A stretch of 64,000 bases of DNA from Tretioscincus oriximinensis (GCA_022410635.1 JAJVDF010000214.1:421796-485795), one strand, 5' to 3'; shown: positions 22,791 through 35,948, counted from the first letter of the stretch. Notes: generated from the sequence alone by a model not told the origin. Made by a program: numbers and translations.

Positions 22791-23676
22791 TATGTTGGGG
22801 CAGAATAAAAAACAAACAAACCTTGAATGGTTCCAGTTCCACAGGTCATTTATATAAGGAAGAGTAACAAATTACTCAAACTATGGCTTCAGGTACATAT
22901 GGCTTTCTCTCTTGTGTGCATCATACTGATAGTTGCATGATTAAGAATTTGCCCGATGTGGTCAGCTCAGAATAAACCTCCTTTGCCCTGAAAAATTCTG
23001 TAATGGATTTTATTTTGAGCAGATTGAGCCTGTAACCACGTGGGACAAACTGTTAATCATGCAATCAACAGCCTTCACAAGTGTCTGCAGCCTATATCCA
23101 AACATGACAATGAATACTTGCCCCATAAATCACTAGTTTACCATCCTGCCTATGAACTCTTAATTCTAATATCTGAGTAGGAGGACTTAAAATATGGGCA
23201 CAGTCTTGCTCACAGTGATATCTATTATGGCTACTTCCAGATTGTGAGAGGAAAAATGTACTTGTGTAGTTGGTAAAAGGCAATCGTAGAGTAAGAATGG
23301 TGCTTTTGCTCCCATGCTGCCTCTGAAAGACTGCAAGGAAGCACCCATCCCCATTCTTGTGCATTGAGTTTCTCTCTGTGCAAAAAATGGAAGCAAAGAA
23401 AATAACACAGCTATTCTGGAAAATTCTGGGATTTTACTCTATATTCTAACACTATTTTAGAATTGCTACAGATATGTTGGCAATCTTAATACAGTGCTTG
23501 AATAATGCCATGTTTTATCTGCTGTCTGGATACAGCCTATGTTTCTTCTGGAATTATGGCTGTGATCACACCTATTAAATCGGATGACATTAGTTCTGTC
23601 TTAGGTGAGGAGGGATCACATTCACCACAGGCATTCTGATTTACATCAATATTAAATCCTCCCATCCAGAAGAGTT
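22791..23676. other. no gene seen
   Basis: AT-rich sequence; short minus-strand frames lack recognisable domains. Confidence 0.4.
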
Positions 23677-23678
23677 TA

Positions 23679-23959
23679 CAGTGATACCTCGGTTCTCGAA
23701 CATAATTCGTTCCAGGAGGACGGTCAAGAACCAAATTGTTCGAGAACCGAAGCAATGATGACGCAAGCAAGGCCTGACGCAATGATGACGCAAGCAAGGC
23801 GCGCTGGGCTGAATGAACGCCATTCGGCTCAACTCGGCTCATCTCGGAAGTTCGAGTTCCAAATATTTGTTCGGATTCCAAGACAAAAGTTTCTCGAATC
23901 TCCTGGTCGAATACCGATTTGGTCGAAAGTCAAGGCGTTCGAGAACCGAGGTATCACTG
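23679..23959. mobile_element. Tc1/mariner-superfamily MITE with perfect terminal repeats and TA duplication
   Basis: Terminal inverted repeats of at least 23 bp are identical and start CAGTGATACCTCGGTTCTCG. TA dinucleotides flank both ends (23677-23678 and 23960-23961), the target duplication of this superfamily. The length is 281 bp with no transposase. Subterminal copies of TTCGAGAACCGA recur inside. A 27-bp unit starting GCAATGATGACGCAAGCAAG is duplicated at 23752 and 23779. The CG content is high against its surroundings. Confidence 0.9.
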
Positions 23960-23961
23960 TA

Positions 23962-25674
23962 TTTTTCAGATTTTTCCAGCATTGAATCTGTTTCTTTTTT
24001 CAGAGTTGTGATCACCCTTGAAGGATTATATTTCTATGCTCTTGGCTTCTCTCACTCTGTCAACCAGTTGTCACTGGAAGAGTCCATCAAACAGATGCAG
24101 AAGTGTCTCATGCCCTCTTCCGATTCATGTCTCTCCCACCATGGCCTGCCATTCCCACTCCAGTCCTGGTAGTCTTTCAGCCCTGATGGTTCGCATAGTT
24201 TCATTCCACCAGGTTCCTTGGTTTTTCATGGGGACTGCAGGGGCCACAAACATAGGGAGAGTGTGAGATGCACATTGACCAGTGTGGCTAAATCCTGACT
24301 CCTAGTTCTTCCCTCTGCTGGCTTTGCCCTCACCTCCAAAGTCCCACTTCCTTCCCCATCATGAAACCCACCCCCAAAGATTTCTATTAATGGGTTAAAG
24401 GGGATGAGTCAGCAGTCACAGCAATGTAAGTAAGTGTGACATCTTCCTCATAGTCTTAAATTGTCTTAAGGATAAGCCTGCTCCTGAAGCTAAATGTGAG
24501 AAAATTTGGATTATAGAAGTCTGGTGTAATTGCAGCCTATAATAATTAGTGCTTAAACTTTCATGTCTATATAAATTAGCATATGCAAACCTCACACAAA
24601 CGTGTGTTCTTCTGGGGAGTTCTAGTTTGCATTCCAGGAGCACGAAGCTTTTCAAAATGCCAATGACAGAGTACATTACTATAGCAGTACCTTATTGACA
24701 GTCTTTCCTATATAGCTATGGTTGACTTGGACCAACTATTAGAGCTGAAAACACAAACTTTTCTTCTCTTTAAGACTTATAAACCCTGGCAAAAATCCTA
24801 CTTTTAGCTAAGGCTTAAATAGCTTGCCAAGTTTAAATTCTTTTAACTTGTCATGTGATTAGAATTGATTGTTTTAAGCAGGAAATGGTATCGTCTAGTA
24901 AGTGAAACCAGTGGAAAATATTTCTCATAAAAGTTTTCCAAAATGTTGTTTTTNGCATAGAAACTGAGCTTGGGAAACTATATTCTTTAACTGTTAACAA
25001 GTATTAGAAAACTATAATAATGAAACCTGTGAATTTAATGGCTGATGGTACCAGAAGGTTGTTGTACCGTTCTTGTTCACTGTGAACTAAAATACAGAGT
25101 GTACATCTAAAAATATCACTTATCGAATTTTAATAAACATGTGCTTTCAATTCTCAATATGTTGGGTGAAGTTTCAAACCCGGTTACATTCTTGCTTCAG
25201 AAACAAAGAATTCCAGTGTTTCTGTAGCTGGCCTAGGGCCTCCTCCCACTCATAAAAAGCAGCTGTACTTTTGCCATTGACTTTAAATGGCACCCAAGTA
25301 AAGTTTTGAGTGTGCTTCCTGTTTGCCTTATCTTGGAAACTTATGCAGTTCATTTCATCTATGTAATTCGTTTCTGAAGTTTTTTTCCAAAAGTTTATTG
25401 GAAAATCACCCCGAGCCATTCTGAGTGTAGCACTGCTTCTCTGAATCATTATTTATTTTAAATTTCTAGGTTTATTTTTCATGATCTAATTCTTATCTCT
25501 CTTGCATAGTCTCCCTCTTGCTGTACTGTTTATATGTTTGATCACCAAAATAAAAGCACTGGACAAGGATCCACAGAGCTAGAAACAAAGGCGACAACAT
25601 TTTGTGTGGAAATTCCATATGGAACACCGCCCTTCATGAAATTTGGTTGCAACATTTAAGCATCTTCAGCTTCA
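23962..25674. other. no gene or clear repeat seen
   Basis: Mixed sequence with short unrecognised ORFs on both strands; no splice-compatible LDLRAD4 exon found. Confidence 0.4.
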
Positions 25675-26100
25675 AAAGACAACATTTTAAAGTTAATTGA
25701 AGTGTATAAAATCATGCATGGGATGGATGGTGTGAATAGCGGAAAATACTTTCTCTACAATACAACACCAGAATTGGGACATCCCTTGAAGCTGTTGGGG
25801 ACCACTGGTCTATGGAATTCACTTTCAGAAGAGGTCATAGTAGCTAGCAACATGGATAAACTTTAAAATAGGATTAGGCAAATCAACGGAAGCCAAGTGT
25901 ATCAATAGTTATAAGAATGGATCACTTGATACTTCCTCTGGGATACAACAGGCAGTATTCCTGAAGTACTGTTTGCAGGGAATTGAGAGTAGTTGAAGGT
26001 TTTGCTTTCTTCTACTTGAGGCTGCCCAGGTGCAATTGGTGGCCACTCTGTGAGACAGAATGCTGGACTAGGTAGGCTGTGTTCCTATGCTCTAAAATCT
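25675..26100 (+). mobile_element. CR1/L2-like LINE 3' end
   Basis: AAAATCATGCATGGGATGGA, then TCACTTTCAGAAGAGGTCAT, then CTGTGAGACAGAATGCTGGA. It is collinear in the opposite orientation with the 600-bp copy at 47708. Confidence 0.75.
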
Positions 26101-29100
26101 CCCCCAGAAAAATGTGAAAATAGGGTTAAGTGTAATTTATGCAAACTATATGTGTGTGTTGGGGGTCACATTTATTTATAACAAAACCATACTAGCATTT
26201 TATAAACAGAGTAAAGTCATACATAAAAGTTCTTAATCTCAATTAATTTTATAAATCACAAAATCAATAGATCCTTGGATTTTGATGTAGAATTTCTTCA
26301 TAAAGATATGGATGTCAAATTCTATGGCTTCTGATATTAGTCTNCAAATTTTAGCAAGACCGCTTGAAGTTTATGTTAATTCACTACATCCTAGGACTAT
26401 CATACATGCATATATACAACCCTAGCAGCCCAAACCTTGGGCTTTTTTAACTGAGGTTTTTTTCTTTCCTATTCACCTGTCCGTTAACAAGTGGTAGGGA
26501 GAAATAGAGCTTCTTTGGAACTGTGGCAAATGTATGTTGGGAAAGGGTGAGCTCTTTTTAGTGAAATTTTTAGATATCTCACCACAAAAAACAAGTAACC
26601 TGGGTGCAGCCTTTATGTCACATTCTTGCCTCTAGCTTGGAGTTTCCCTCATTTGCCTTGTCATAGCATAAGAATGCAGCACAGAGCATATCCTTTTGAT
26701 CCAAGCTCCTCTTTCAGAAATTTTGGAAGCAGAGGAGACGAAAATGGACTTTTATTTCCAGTGTCCTCTCCCCTGCCTTGCTTTCTGCATTCATTCTCAA
26801 GAGAATGCAAATAGGAATGCTTAAATCACACAGTGGACATAGATTTGGCACTGCTGACTGGCAGAATTATGCTGCATCCAAAGATGCAGAACATTCTAGA
26901 ATCCGTCTGAAGCTAATTGAAATGCCATCTATGTGGGTAGTCTTCTAATTCATTAAGCAAATTTATTATGGGTTTGTGAAGATTGTATACTGTTTGAATA
27001 ACATTTGTACATGACTTGCTTAGATAACAAAGCAATTTCTGCTTAATGCTCTAAATATACTGAGGTTCCAGAGCGCGACAGAACTGACTGCTGTTGTATT
27101 TTGTATCCTTTGCAAGACTGTAAAATAGTTGGCTACCCAGGTACTCTGAATTTTTTATTCTGTTTGTAGTGGGAACCAGCACTCTGGTTTACTACTGTCT
27201 GCAGTAGCTGGATATGCTTTGAGCAAGTCAGGAAGTGTTCCTTGTGGTGTGGTTTTTGAGTTGGCACACACAGTCTGGTCTGTAACTGTGGCAAAGTTCA
27301 AGGAAGTTTTTGTGTGTGTTAACAACAGGTGTTTCCTACTTTTTGAACTGTCTGTTTTCAGTTTGAACTGGCATACAACAAAAGGAACAGCTAACTGATT
27401 AAAAACCATTCATGAAATGCCTTATCCCTTAATGTGAACTTGACTATGGTTTCATCCACACAGCTGATTCTGATCTCTGTGGGGGCAACCTGGAGACTGC
27501 TTCACCAGGCTGAATCATGGGCCGTTGGCACTGATTGCTCTGCATTTTCTGATAGTGGAGAAAGGGCGATTGGATCATGGAGCATTTCAGGGAGTTGCTC
27601 CCATTGCTGCATGCAGAAGTGTGGCACGAAGGAGTTCCACTCCTGGGGCGAGATGTTGACTGATAGAAAGAGAGGAACCAGCAGCCAATTGCACACAGGG
27701 ACATGCAGTGGCCGTTAGGTCACACATGAGCAGGAGACCAGGGTCCTAGCAGTTTCCATGGCGGCACTGTGCTCCTTGCAAGGCGGGCTCAGGCAATGCC
27801 CTGGAATATTGAGGCTGGTGCAGGTGAGGCCCCAAGTCACTGCTGACTAGGATCTTTCAATTCCCTGGAAAACAGTTTAATCAAAATACTGTGATGGGAT
27901 AAAAAGACTTGCGGTACATTAAGCTACATGGTGGCTTTTTAAACACAACAGTCTGTTTGATGTAAGAGAAGTAATCTGCATGTTGATGAGTTATTAGATA
28001 ACCAAGATGCTTTACTGCAGGTTTGGTAAAAAGGAAAAACATTGTGGTACTATCTGTAAAATACATAAACAATGATATAAATATAGAAGGACTGAGGGTA
28101 CAGCCATATGAGAATCTGTTGGGTAGATATTTTTCTGTCTAATGGATGTAAGCATTTTTATCGTTGGCAGTCCACATGCTTGAAAACCTTGCCTTCCTTG
28201 AATTGGTAGCAAAATGGTAAATAAACTTTGTGCATTTCACTACAAATCCCATGAGACTTTGGGAACTATAAGCACCAAGGAAACATTGTTTCTGTTCTAT
28301 CATTGGCTGCTGCTTCTCCTTCCCCTACTGGGAATGAAAACATTTTTAAAAATGTAATTTGAAGCTGCAGGGCTTTCTTTAATTAAAAAAGCTGTATCCC
28401 CTGCCTTTCTTCCCTGTTTTCAGCAGAAAAAACAGCTTTTTATTCCTGCCTTGTTCTTTTATCTGCTGACCCCCATGTTTACACAGCTTTGCTCCTCTGA
28501 GAAAATTGCTCCCCACTCTACAAAATCTGACCCCCCACCCTGAAATATTGGACCTTCCTATCACTACTGCAGCTTTTTCCTCACAATTGTGAGCATGCAG
28601 ATGAAAATATTATATTGTAAAACTTTACAGAAGCAGCATGTTCATACATAGCAAATCAAAGCGCCCCTTGAATCATCTGCGAGGCAGTCTGGTTCACAGG
28701 TAGAATCATTCACATCTCATTGTGTTTCACCCTCTCTCATTAACATTTTAAAGTAGAAAAGATAGATTGCTTGACGGTCATTCCCTTAAGGGAGTTTCTG
28801 TTTGACAGGCCTTTCTTTAAGGAAGCAGTTTGGTTTACTTGACCAAACAGTCCTCAATGTCTTCCTCTTTATCTGATAGTAAGCACCCCCAGATCCAAAA
28901 TTCAAAGGCCATTGTTTTTATAACATTTATAACGTTAATCATGCTCTTCTTTGTTGTAGACAGGGTGAATTCGCACATGGACTTATTCTGGTCTATACCC
29001 CAAAACAGGGACTTGACATCTGCACTCTAGTGCAAACTATGGAGGATTATTTTTGTTTTCTTAATATTTAGCATCAATCCACATCTATACTTTTCAATTA

Positions 29101-29523
29101 AATAATTAGTTTCACAAAGTTTATTTTAATCTTTATTTAACAAAGTAGTAAACTGTTCAGTTCAAGTTGTTAAGGTTTCTGAATTTTAGCTGTCACCTCT
29201 TCTAGTAGCACTCTGCAAATTTTAGTAGAAGTGAAAAAGCAGCTAAGAAAAAAGAATTTGCTCCATTTGTTAAACAGATTTGTTAATAGATTTGTTAAAT
29301 ATGCATTCTTGCCTCACTTCCATCTCTCATTATTCTGAACCCAAATTCAGTTCTTCCTGTAGAATTGTAATGATTCTTCAGAATAGCTGTGTTTTTATAA
29401 GATTTGGGCAGGGTTTTTATAGGATTTTGGCTTTGTTCTTATAAGATTTTAAGCAAACTTTTATTTGGACAAGTTATTAGTGAAAAAATTGGGTAATCTA
29501 AACATTTCATGCAAGATATATAG
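26101..29523. other. no gene seen
   Basis: AT-rich sequence without recognisable coding or repeat structure; ORFs near 27434-27718 on both strands overlap one another and lack domains. Confidence 0.4.
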
Positions 29524-29918
29524 TAGACTGACCAGATTTTCTGAGGCCCAAACTAGGGTAATGAATATTCATGATAATTTGCATATTCATGAATATGCAA
29601 ATCACCCACCAACATGCATACCCCACCAAAATCCCTGTCTGAAAAATCTACAAAGCACCCGTGATTTTTTCAAAGTGCGTGAGAATTTTTCAAAGTGCAT
29701 GAGAAATTTTCATTTTTCATTTTTTACTGAGGGGAGGGTGACTTCAGGAATTGGCCCCGATTGCCAGATCCCCCTCGTGGTGGTGCAATGAATTTTTTTG
29801 GAAAAAAAAATCTATTTTTTTTCCTCAGCAAAAACTGGAGAAATTGTCCCCCAGAGGGCAGGGTAGACATCCCAAAACTGGGTTTCCTCCACCCAAAAGG
29901 GATCATCTGGTCAGCCTA
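29524..29918. mobile_element. GACCAGATGA-type MITE, long copy
   Basis: The left end TAGACTGACCAGA and the right end, read reversed as TAGGCTGACCAGATGATCCC, form imperfect terminal inverted repeats. The right half (TTTCCTCAGCAAAAACTGGA, CATCCCAAAACTGGGTTTCC) matches the elements at 10305 and 35949. The class is probably hAT-like; no clear target duplication. Confidence 0.6.
29577..29602. promoter_or_regulatory. 26-bp perfect palindrome with two octamer motifs
   Basis: ATTTGCAT and ATGCAAAT, the two orientations of the POU/octamer motif, frame ATTCATGAAT so that all 26 bases are self-complementary. It sits inside the MITE at 29524. Confidence 0.5.
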
Positions 29919-32900
29919 ACGTAAAGCAAACTTACAATCACAACGTTATTTATTTATTTAAATACCTACCACTTTTCAATCTTTTTTTGCTTACTAACAG
30001 TTTTTTAAAAACTAGTAGATTTAAAAATATAATTAAAAATAGTGTGAGATTAAAATGCTGTGGTGACACATTTAATCCCTCTTCAGTCTAGACGAAACTG
30101 GGAGGGTGGGTTAAAAGTATTATGGGAGTAGCATCTAAATGAAAATCATTTATACTTGGAAAGCCTAGACAAAGAGGGATGTGTTCAATGGAGATACCAA
30201 AAAGCTATGATCATGGATGATTCATAGATGTCAAATAGGTTATCAGTGTAACTGAGATCTTTAGGAGAATAACATAAATCCCCTTCTACACTGTTTACCC
30301 TATTCATGCATAGCACGAATGCATGCTTTTATAATCTGTTTTCTGTCACTCGCTATTTCTCTCCTTACCTTGACTTCTAGATGGCTTGCGTGCAATTCAG
30401 TTTCAGCAAGTGCATAATCTACCTGAGAGGAATTACACAGTGGGGCCCAAGGGGACTCATATTTCTGAAAGGGTGAATGCTCCCTTTTGTGTGTAAAACA
30501 CTGTTAATGACTTGTTTAGAGACATATCTTAGGGCAACATGGGTCTTAAGTTTCAATGGCAGAGAAAAATGAGGTGTTTCCATATGCAGAGCTGCTTGGC
30601 AACCCTGCTAATTCTGGCGTTTTATCCTTCACTCTTAACTGTGATATTTCTAAGCAAGGATAATAGATTAGGTGTAGTCACAGGTTTTTAATACATTTCT
30701 CTGATGCACCATTTAAAGCTGCTGTGAATGGGGCAAACTAAATGTAAAATTGATTCCTTGTAGATGTTTGTAGGGGGGAAAGTCCTGAACATTGAGATAA
30801 GAATATTTTGAGATAAGAATGAACCTTGATCTTGGAATGCAGCTCAGGCCCAAAGAGAAAATAGTCCCTAAATGACTGACGATGGAACTGCTCAGGAAGT
30901 ATACATAAAACATTTTTATCAGCAATATTCAAGCACAATGCCCTAAGTGAAGTAATATCGGGTATTTTCACATTTAACTGGGAAATAGTTCCAAATGGAT
31001 AATGGGAATGTGTTGTCCACACCTTGGTCTGCTGCAGCATCTCTGAGGTGTCTTGAGCACTCCCAATCCTTACCTGCTGTGAACAGATTAAATGCTATCT
31101 GTGATTACCCGATTAAATTAACAGATTTAATTAACTGTGCTAGTCTAGACCTTAGACCACTTTCTACAGTGGAATAGAATAAGGCCAAATGTGAATCAGG
31201 TCCAGGTAGTACTTTAGTACTACCTCCGGGTATTGTGATGCAAAAAGTTGTTTTTCCGAACCTATATTTAGCTACAACCTTAGGGTCTCAACACTATTGT
31301 TTGGGATTCAATATTCATACCACATGTAACAACTAGACGTGGCTGGGATGCCCAACGTAAAGATGTTTTGCCAAGAACAGGAGATGTCCACATTGTTAGT
31401 GCTGATAGACTAGAATGAGAGACCTAACTACTTTGAAGTTCACCAGTATGGGATTGTTTTGTTATACTGTTGCACTGATATCAGTGCAAATTCCTATGCC
31501 TGGGACATATGATTATAAATTAGGGTTCTTACCTAAGTACAGGGTAGAGTTTTGGACCTTTAATGGCTATAGAAGAGAGGATTATTCACCTGGTGCAGAT
31601 TCCAATTGGTTAATTTATCTTGGGTGGTGGTTGTGGTGTTATTGGAGGTCCATAGCTCTAATCCTGGATTTTAGGTGGGAACCCTGTGATAAATGGACGC
31701 ACATGAATGTGTGCCCTTCTGAACTCACACAGACAAAACATCAGATGATAGGTGAACATGGACTCCTGCCTAATTGCACGAATGGCGCAATTCGGGTGAG
31801 ATTTCTTCTAGTTTAAAATAGAGAAGAGGAGCTTCTGTATGATCGTTGCAAGGATTTGCTACTTGAAAATCGACTTGATTCCACGGTTTCAACATACGCA
31901 GCCTAAACAAGAAAAGTCCATAGAATGGCCTGGTTTTCAAACCACACCTCAGTTCTCAGTTCTTTATCCTAAGGCATGCTTCCCCACAAGTTCATGCACA
32001 TCCATATTATAGAGGAACCCACATCACAGAGATACTTGTCTTACAGAAGGGGAGTGTTACATGCTAGAGGCACCTGACTTGCCTTGTTTAACAAACAGTT
32101 TGGTTTCCATGAGCTTTGTTCCGTGATATGTGTGACTTTCCCTATTAGTTCAGAGGCAGCTCTTCTAATCTGTAGCCAAAGATTAGCTTATCTCACCGAT
32201 CAACGTAAAGGGCAAAAATAAATTGTCCCATTTTCAGTAAGGATTATTTTGATCTAGTAATTGTAAGGTAATCAAATATAGGGGTGAATTAGTATAGCAG
32301 AAATAAAAAGAAGTCACTCTATTGCTGTTTGGAAATACAAACATCTGTGTCAAATATTGACGTTTTCTCTTTAGACATTTTCTCTTCATATGAAGAGATC
32401 TATTCCTTATATGTTTTTCTATGCAATCCATATATTGCTTACTTATTCTCCTATACTTAGCTATTTTGGAATTAAACATAAGATATTCCAGTAGTAACGT
32501 CTGTTTATAACACTGTACTTATATCCAGTCTTACGCCAATGGAATTAAGGAATCCTGTATAGTTCTGTCAGTTATTTTTAAACAATTCTGTGTAAGGGAT
32601 TGTATTTAAGTTGCTGGGAAGCTTAAAATTCAATAACAATTTGAAAGCAAACCGCCTAATTCAAGTTCAACATTCTGATGCGTTGCAGTTAAATGAATTT
32701 TTAGTGCCTATTAGGCAGTTCAGCTGAAGTAGAGAACATGTTTTTCATCCTCTCCCTCTCTATAGAATAAGGAATCTGACACAGAAAACATATCGCACAT
32801 TATAGAGTACTACACTTGACCTTTAAAGCAAGTTGCTTTGAAGCAAAGTTATGGAAGTGTTTGAAAACTGATTGAGTTTGCCTATTCTAATTAATACATA

Positions 32901-33900
32901 TGGAACTTTTAGTAACCTTAACAATTTGTAAACTAATATTTTAGACTTCTGTTTGAATTGACGTGAAAGTCGGTAGTCAATGAAACCAGTAAATAGATGA
33001 ATTATTATTAGTAACATCACTATTGGAGTCATTATCACTGTACATATGCACAAAATATGTATATACTGGCTAAAGTACAAATATTTGATGGTGTCTAGCT
33101 ACTACGTCTAACCTCCCCTCTCCTACAGCCTAACTCTTTTTTAAGCCACTGAATAGCTGAACTGAGTCATGAATCTGGAACTTCTAAATCCAAATTTACT
33201 GAATCACTGAGTATCTTAAAAATCCTGTTTAGAAATGACGGGATGTATTTGGATCTGGATTTTGGCTTGGTTTTGATTTGAAGTGATAGCACTCTGGGTC
33301 CAAGAATAATTGATTCTATCATAACATAGAATACGTTCAACAACAAAAATTAATCATTTGAATAAAGTACACAGCCTGTGGGTGGACAACATGGATTGTG
33401 TGGATGAAGCACAGCTGTGTTTATCTATAAAACAAGATTTTAGGAGATATTTAATCAAGCCTTTTAAAGAATTTTTAAAATCAGAATAGTTTTCAAAGTA
33501 GTTTCTAATGTCAAATGAAGCAAGCTTTAAGTGCGATTTAACATTGTTGTCTAAATGCTTGACTTTTGTTCTAAACTATTCCAACTTAGTTTTGTGGCTT
33601 CTACAAGCAAGTAGTGCCATATGTTTACTTGCTCATACCTACTTATTTAAAAAAAACCCTAAAAAAGTGTCAAGGTGGGGATGCCACAAGCTTTTTTGAC
33701 ATGTTTATCAAGTGGGTATATGTTTCACCAATTTGTTTGTCCACCTAAATATACAAATATTTTTTTAAAAAATAATTTATATTCTAGTCGTTGTAATTAT
33801 ATTCTGATCTTGGCCAAAAGTTCCAGGGTTAGTTACAGTAATAAAAAAGAAAAATATATGAAGCAGTCTGGACTCCATTAACATTAATTGTATATTTTTG
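29919..33900. other. no supported gene; contains one unexplained 133-codon frame
   Basis: AT-rich sequence. A plus-strand frame at 31415-31816 is the only notable ORF and is listed separately. The rest shows nothing recognisable. Confidence 0.4.
31415..31816 (+). other. unrecognised 133-codon open frame, Trp-rich
   Basis: It starts at an ATG and ends in TAA. The translation is rich in Trp (a GWWLWCYW cluster near residue 70) with scattered Cys, and has hydrophobic stretches near residues 12-27 and 65-85. I do not recognise the family. The cysteines and an NCT sequence near the end would fit a fragment of a secreted or membrane protein, for example from an old retroelement, but nothing else nearby supports this. 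Chance is the default explanation at this length in AT-rich DNA. Confidence 0.2.
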
Positions 33901-33904
33901 TAAA

Positions 33905-34215
33905 AATACTTATTTATTTTATTTTATTATTTATACCCGAAGGTCTCAGGGCAGCTAACAATAAAAACAAAAATATAAAATTGTCATATTAAAACATAAC
34001 TGAAAGTAGGAAGGAAAGTGGCATTTCTTCAACCAAGGCTAGGTTAAAGAGGTATGTCTTCAAAGATCTTTTAAAATAGTGCAGTGATCATGATTCCATA
34101 CTCTGGGGGCAACCACTTAGAAGGCCGCTGGCCCGGGTTCTTGTTCCATTTGCAGCTGGGAGGGGTGCTACAACCAGGGGAGCTTCCTGTGGTCCCTCCT
34201 GTAGACTGAAATAGT
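33905..34215 (-). mobile_element. CR1 LINE 3' end, second copy
   Basis: TTATACCCGAAGGTCTCAGG, then TAGGTTAAAGAGGTATGTCT, then CCATACTCTGGGGGCAACCA. It is collinear with 8003-8300 of the long CR1 copy in the same orientation, but more diverged. Confidence 0.8.
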
Positions 34216-34984
34216 CTGTAGTAAACTAAAATGTAAAATGTTTTGAGGATGTTATTCCTTGTCTAGGCAAATATTATTTGTCTGTGGGTCCACCTATGCA
34301 ATTTCGACCTCTTTCACAAGAATCATAGATTCCAGTAGTCATTAATACAAGTGAACATACCTAGAATCCCATCGCCTTGCTTAAAGGGGTGGGGGGCTCC
34401 TTCAACGTCACTGTCCATGGTAGCTAGCACATAGGTAGGTCTTCTCACTTTTCATATAGAAGATGTACTCTCAGACTGCTCTATTTTCGAGCACACAGTG
34501 TTTCAGCTTGCTTTGATACACAGGCCACCTTTCAAGTATTAGTAGGAGTAGCGTGCCTGAATTTGACGAGTGGTAACAATGTAGGGTTTTTTTTTCTTTT
34601 GCAGATGAAGTCTGTGGGCAAGGAGGTTTAAAATATCTGTGCTTTTGCTCTATCTACCAAGAAATAATACCCCAGCAGACCCAATTTGTATTTCAGTCCT
34701 GAAGAATAAGCTTAATTCAGACTCCACGTCCCCCACACCATTCTTTGGGACTAAAGATATGCTGAAGAAAGCATCAAGGTTTACCCCAGTGTGGCCCTTG
34801 AACCATTTTTTCCAGATCAAAGCGAGGTCTTTATAAATGGCTGCATGAGTTAGGTTAAACTTTTTACCACTTGCTCTTTGGTTCAAATATAATTGGGCAA
34901 CTAAGATATACATTTTATCAGATTATCCACTTTTGTACAAGGTACGAGTTCTCATATACCATGTCCAAGAATTCCGCTCCCTGC
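34216..34984. other. no gene recognised
   Basis: A minus-strand 87-codon frame (34650-34913) has no family I can name. The remainder is unremarkable. Confidence 0.35.
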
Positions 34985-35490
34985 TCCTGGAAAGGGTATC
35001 TTAGGCTGCAAACGCATTGTCCCTTAATGCACGCAGGAATGCAAAGCCAAAGCCCATCGTTCCGACTGTTTTACCATAAAAACAGGCTCGGAAGTGCTGC
35101 AGCGTCGCTCTAAACGCACGCCACAGATTTCTGCTTCGCAGTTCCTGGTGAAATTGTGTTGTCGCTGCTTCTTTTTGTAATTCGAGCCACTTGCACACTG
35201 TCCACGGGAGATCAGGCAACATAAAGCAAGTGAGCAGGGGCTGAGGGTTCTTTTGTTTGGCATTCCCTCCAGGCTCAGCAGCTTCCCTCCCCACTCTGGA
35301 AAAACAGGTTTTTTCCCCCTACTGCAGCACGTTGAAAGAGAGTCATTGAACACTCTCAGCTCACGGCAATCCGGATGCTTGGGGAATGCCCAGGTAAAAT
35401 TAAGCCCTCACTTCGCTTTCATTGTGAAACGATTAAAAGGGAATAGAAAACGGATTTTAAGTTCTAATGGGAATGCATCCTCAAGGCAGT
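34985..35490. mobile_element. CG-rich dispersed element, copy 2
   Basis: The reversed strand has GTGCGTTTAGAGCG, TTTTTATGGTAAAACAGTCG and CTGCGTGCATTAAGG in the same order as copy 1 at 19382. The ends (TTAGGCTGCAAACGCATT at 35001 and, reversed, CTGCCTTGAGGATGCATT at 35488) look like imperfect inverted repeats, suggesting a non-autonomous DNA transposon. Minus frames over it are not recognised. Confidence 0.5.
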
Positions 35491-35948
35491 AAGTGACATC
35501 ATAAATTATGTCACTTCCACCCTCTGCTTCTGGGAACAGTGCTCTGAGAAGACATCACTTCTGGTCCGGCCACTGAAAGTGATATAAATTTCTAGTGCGC
35601 TTTATGCACAAGTAAAATCTAAAAATCTTGAATGTTTTGGAGCAACAGGGTAAGATTTCAGGCTGGAAATCTCCCAGTGCTGATTCAGTCTGATCCAAAA
35701 GCAGTTTAAAAGCATGTATGTGACCAGGTCCTGACAAATTCATGGTAGCCTAACTCTTGTGCTGAGTGTTATTAGCAGTTTAAAGACATTATACACGTGA
35801 ATGTTCTTGTTAGGCATACCCAACTGTCGTGACATTTGTTGATTTCATAGACCTTTCTGTACTTATATGTAGATATCTTTACAGAAATAAAGATAGGTCC
35901 CCAGACAACTTCCTGTAAGCAGACAACTTCCTGTGGGTGGGAGGGACA
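35491..35948. other. no gene seen
   Basis: Unremarkable sequence between two DNA elements. Confidence 0.4.

Noticed and set aside
34650..34913. 87-codon minus-strand ORF as a gene
   Set aside because: No domain recognised, no neighbours in frame, and the length is within chance expectation.
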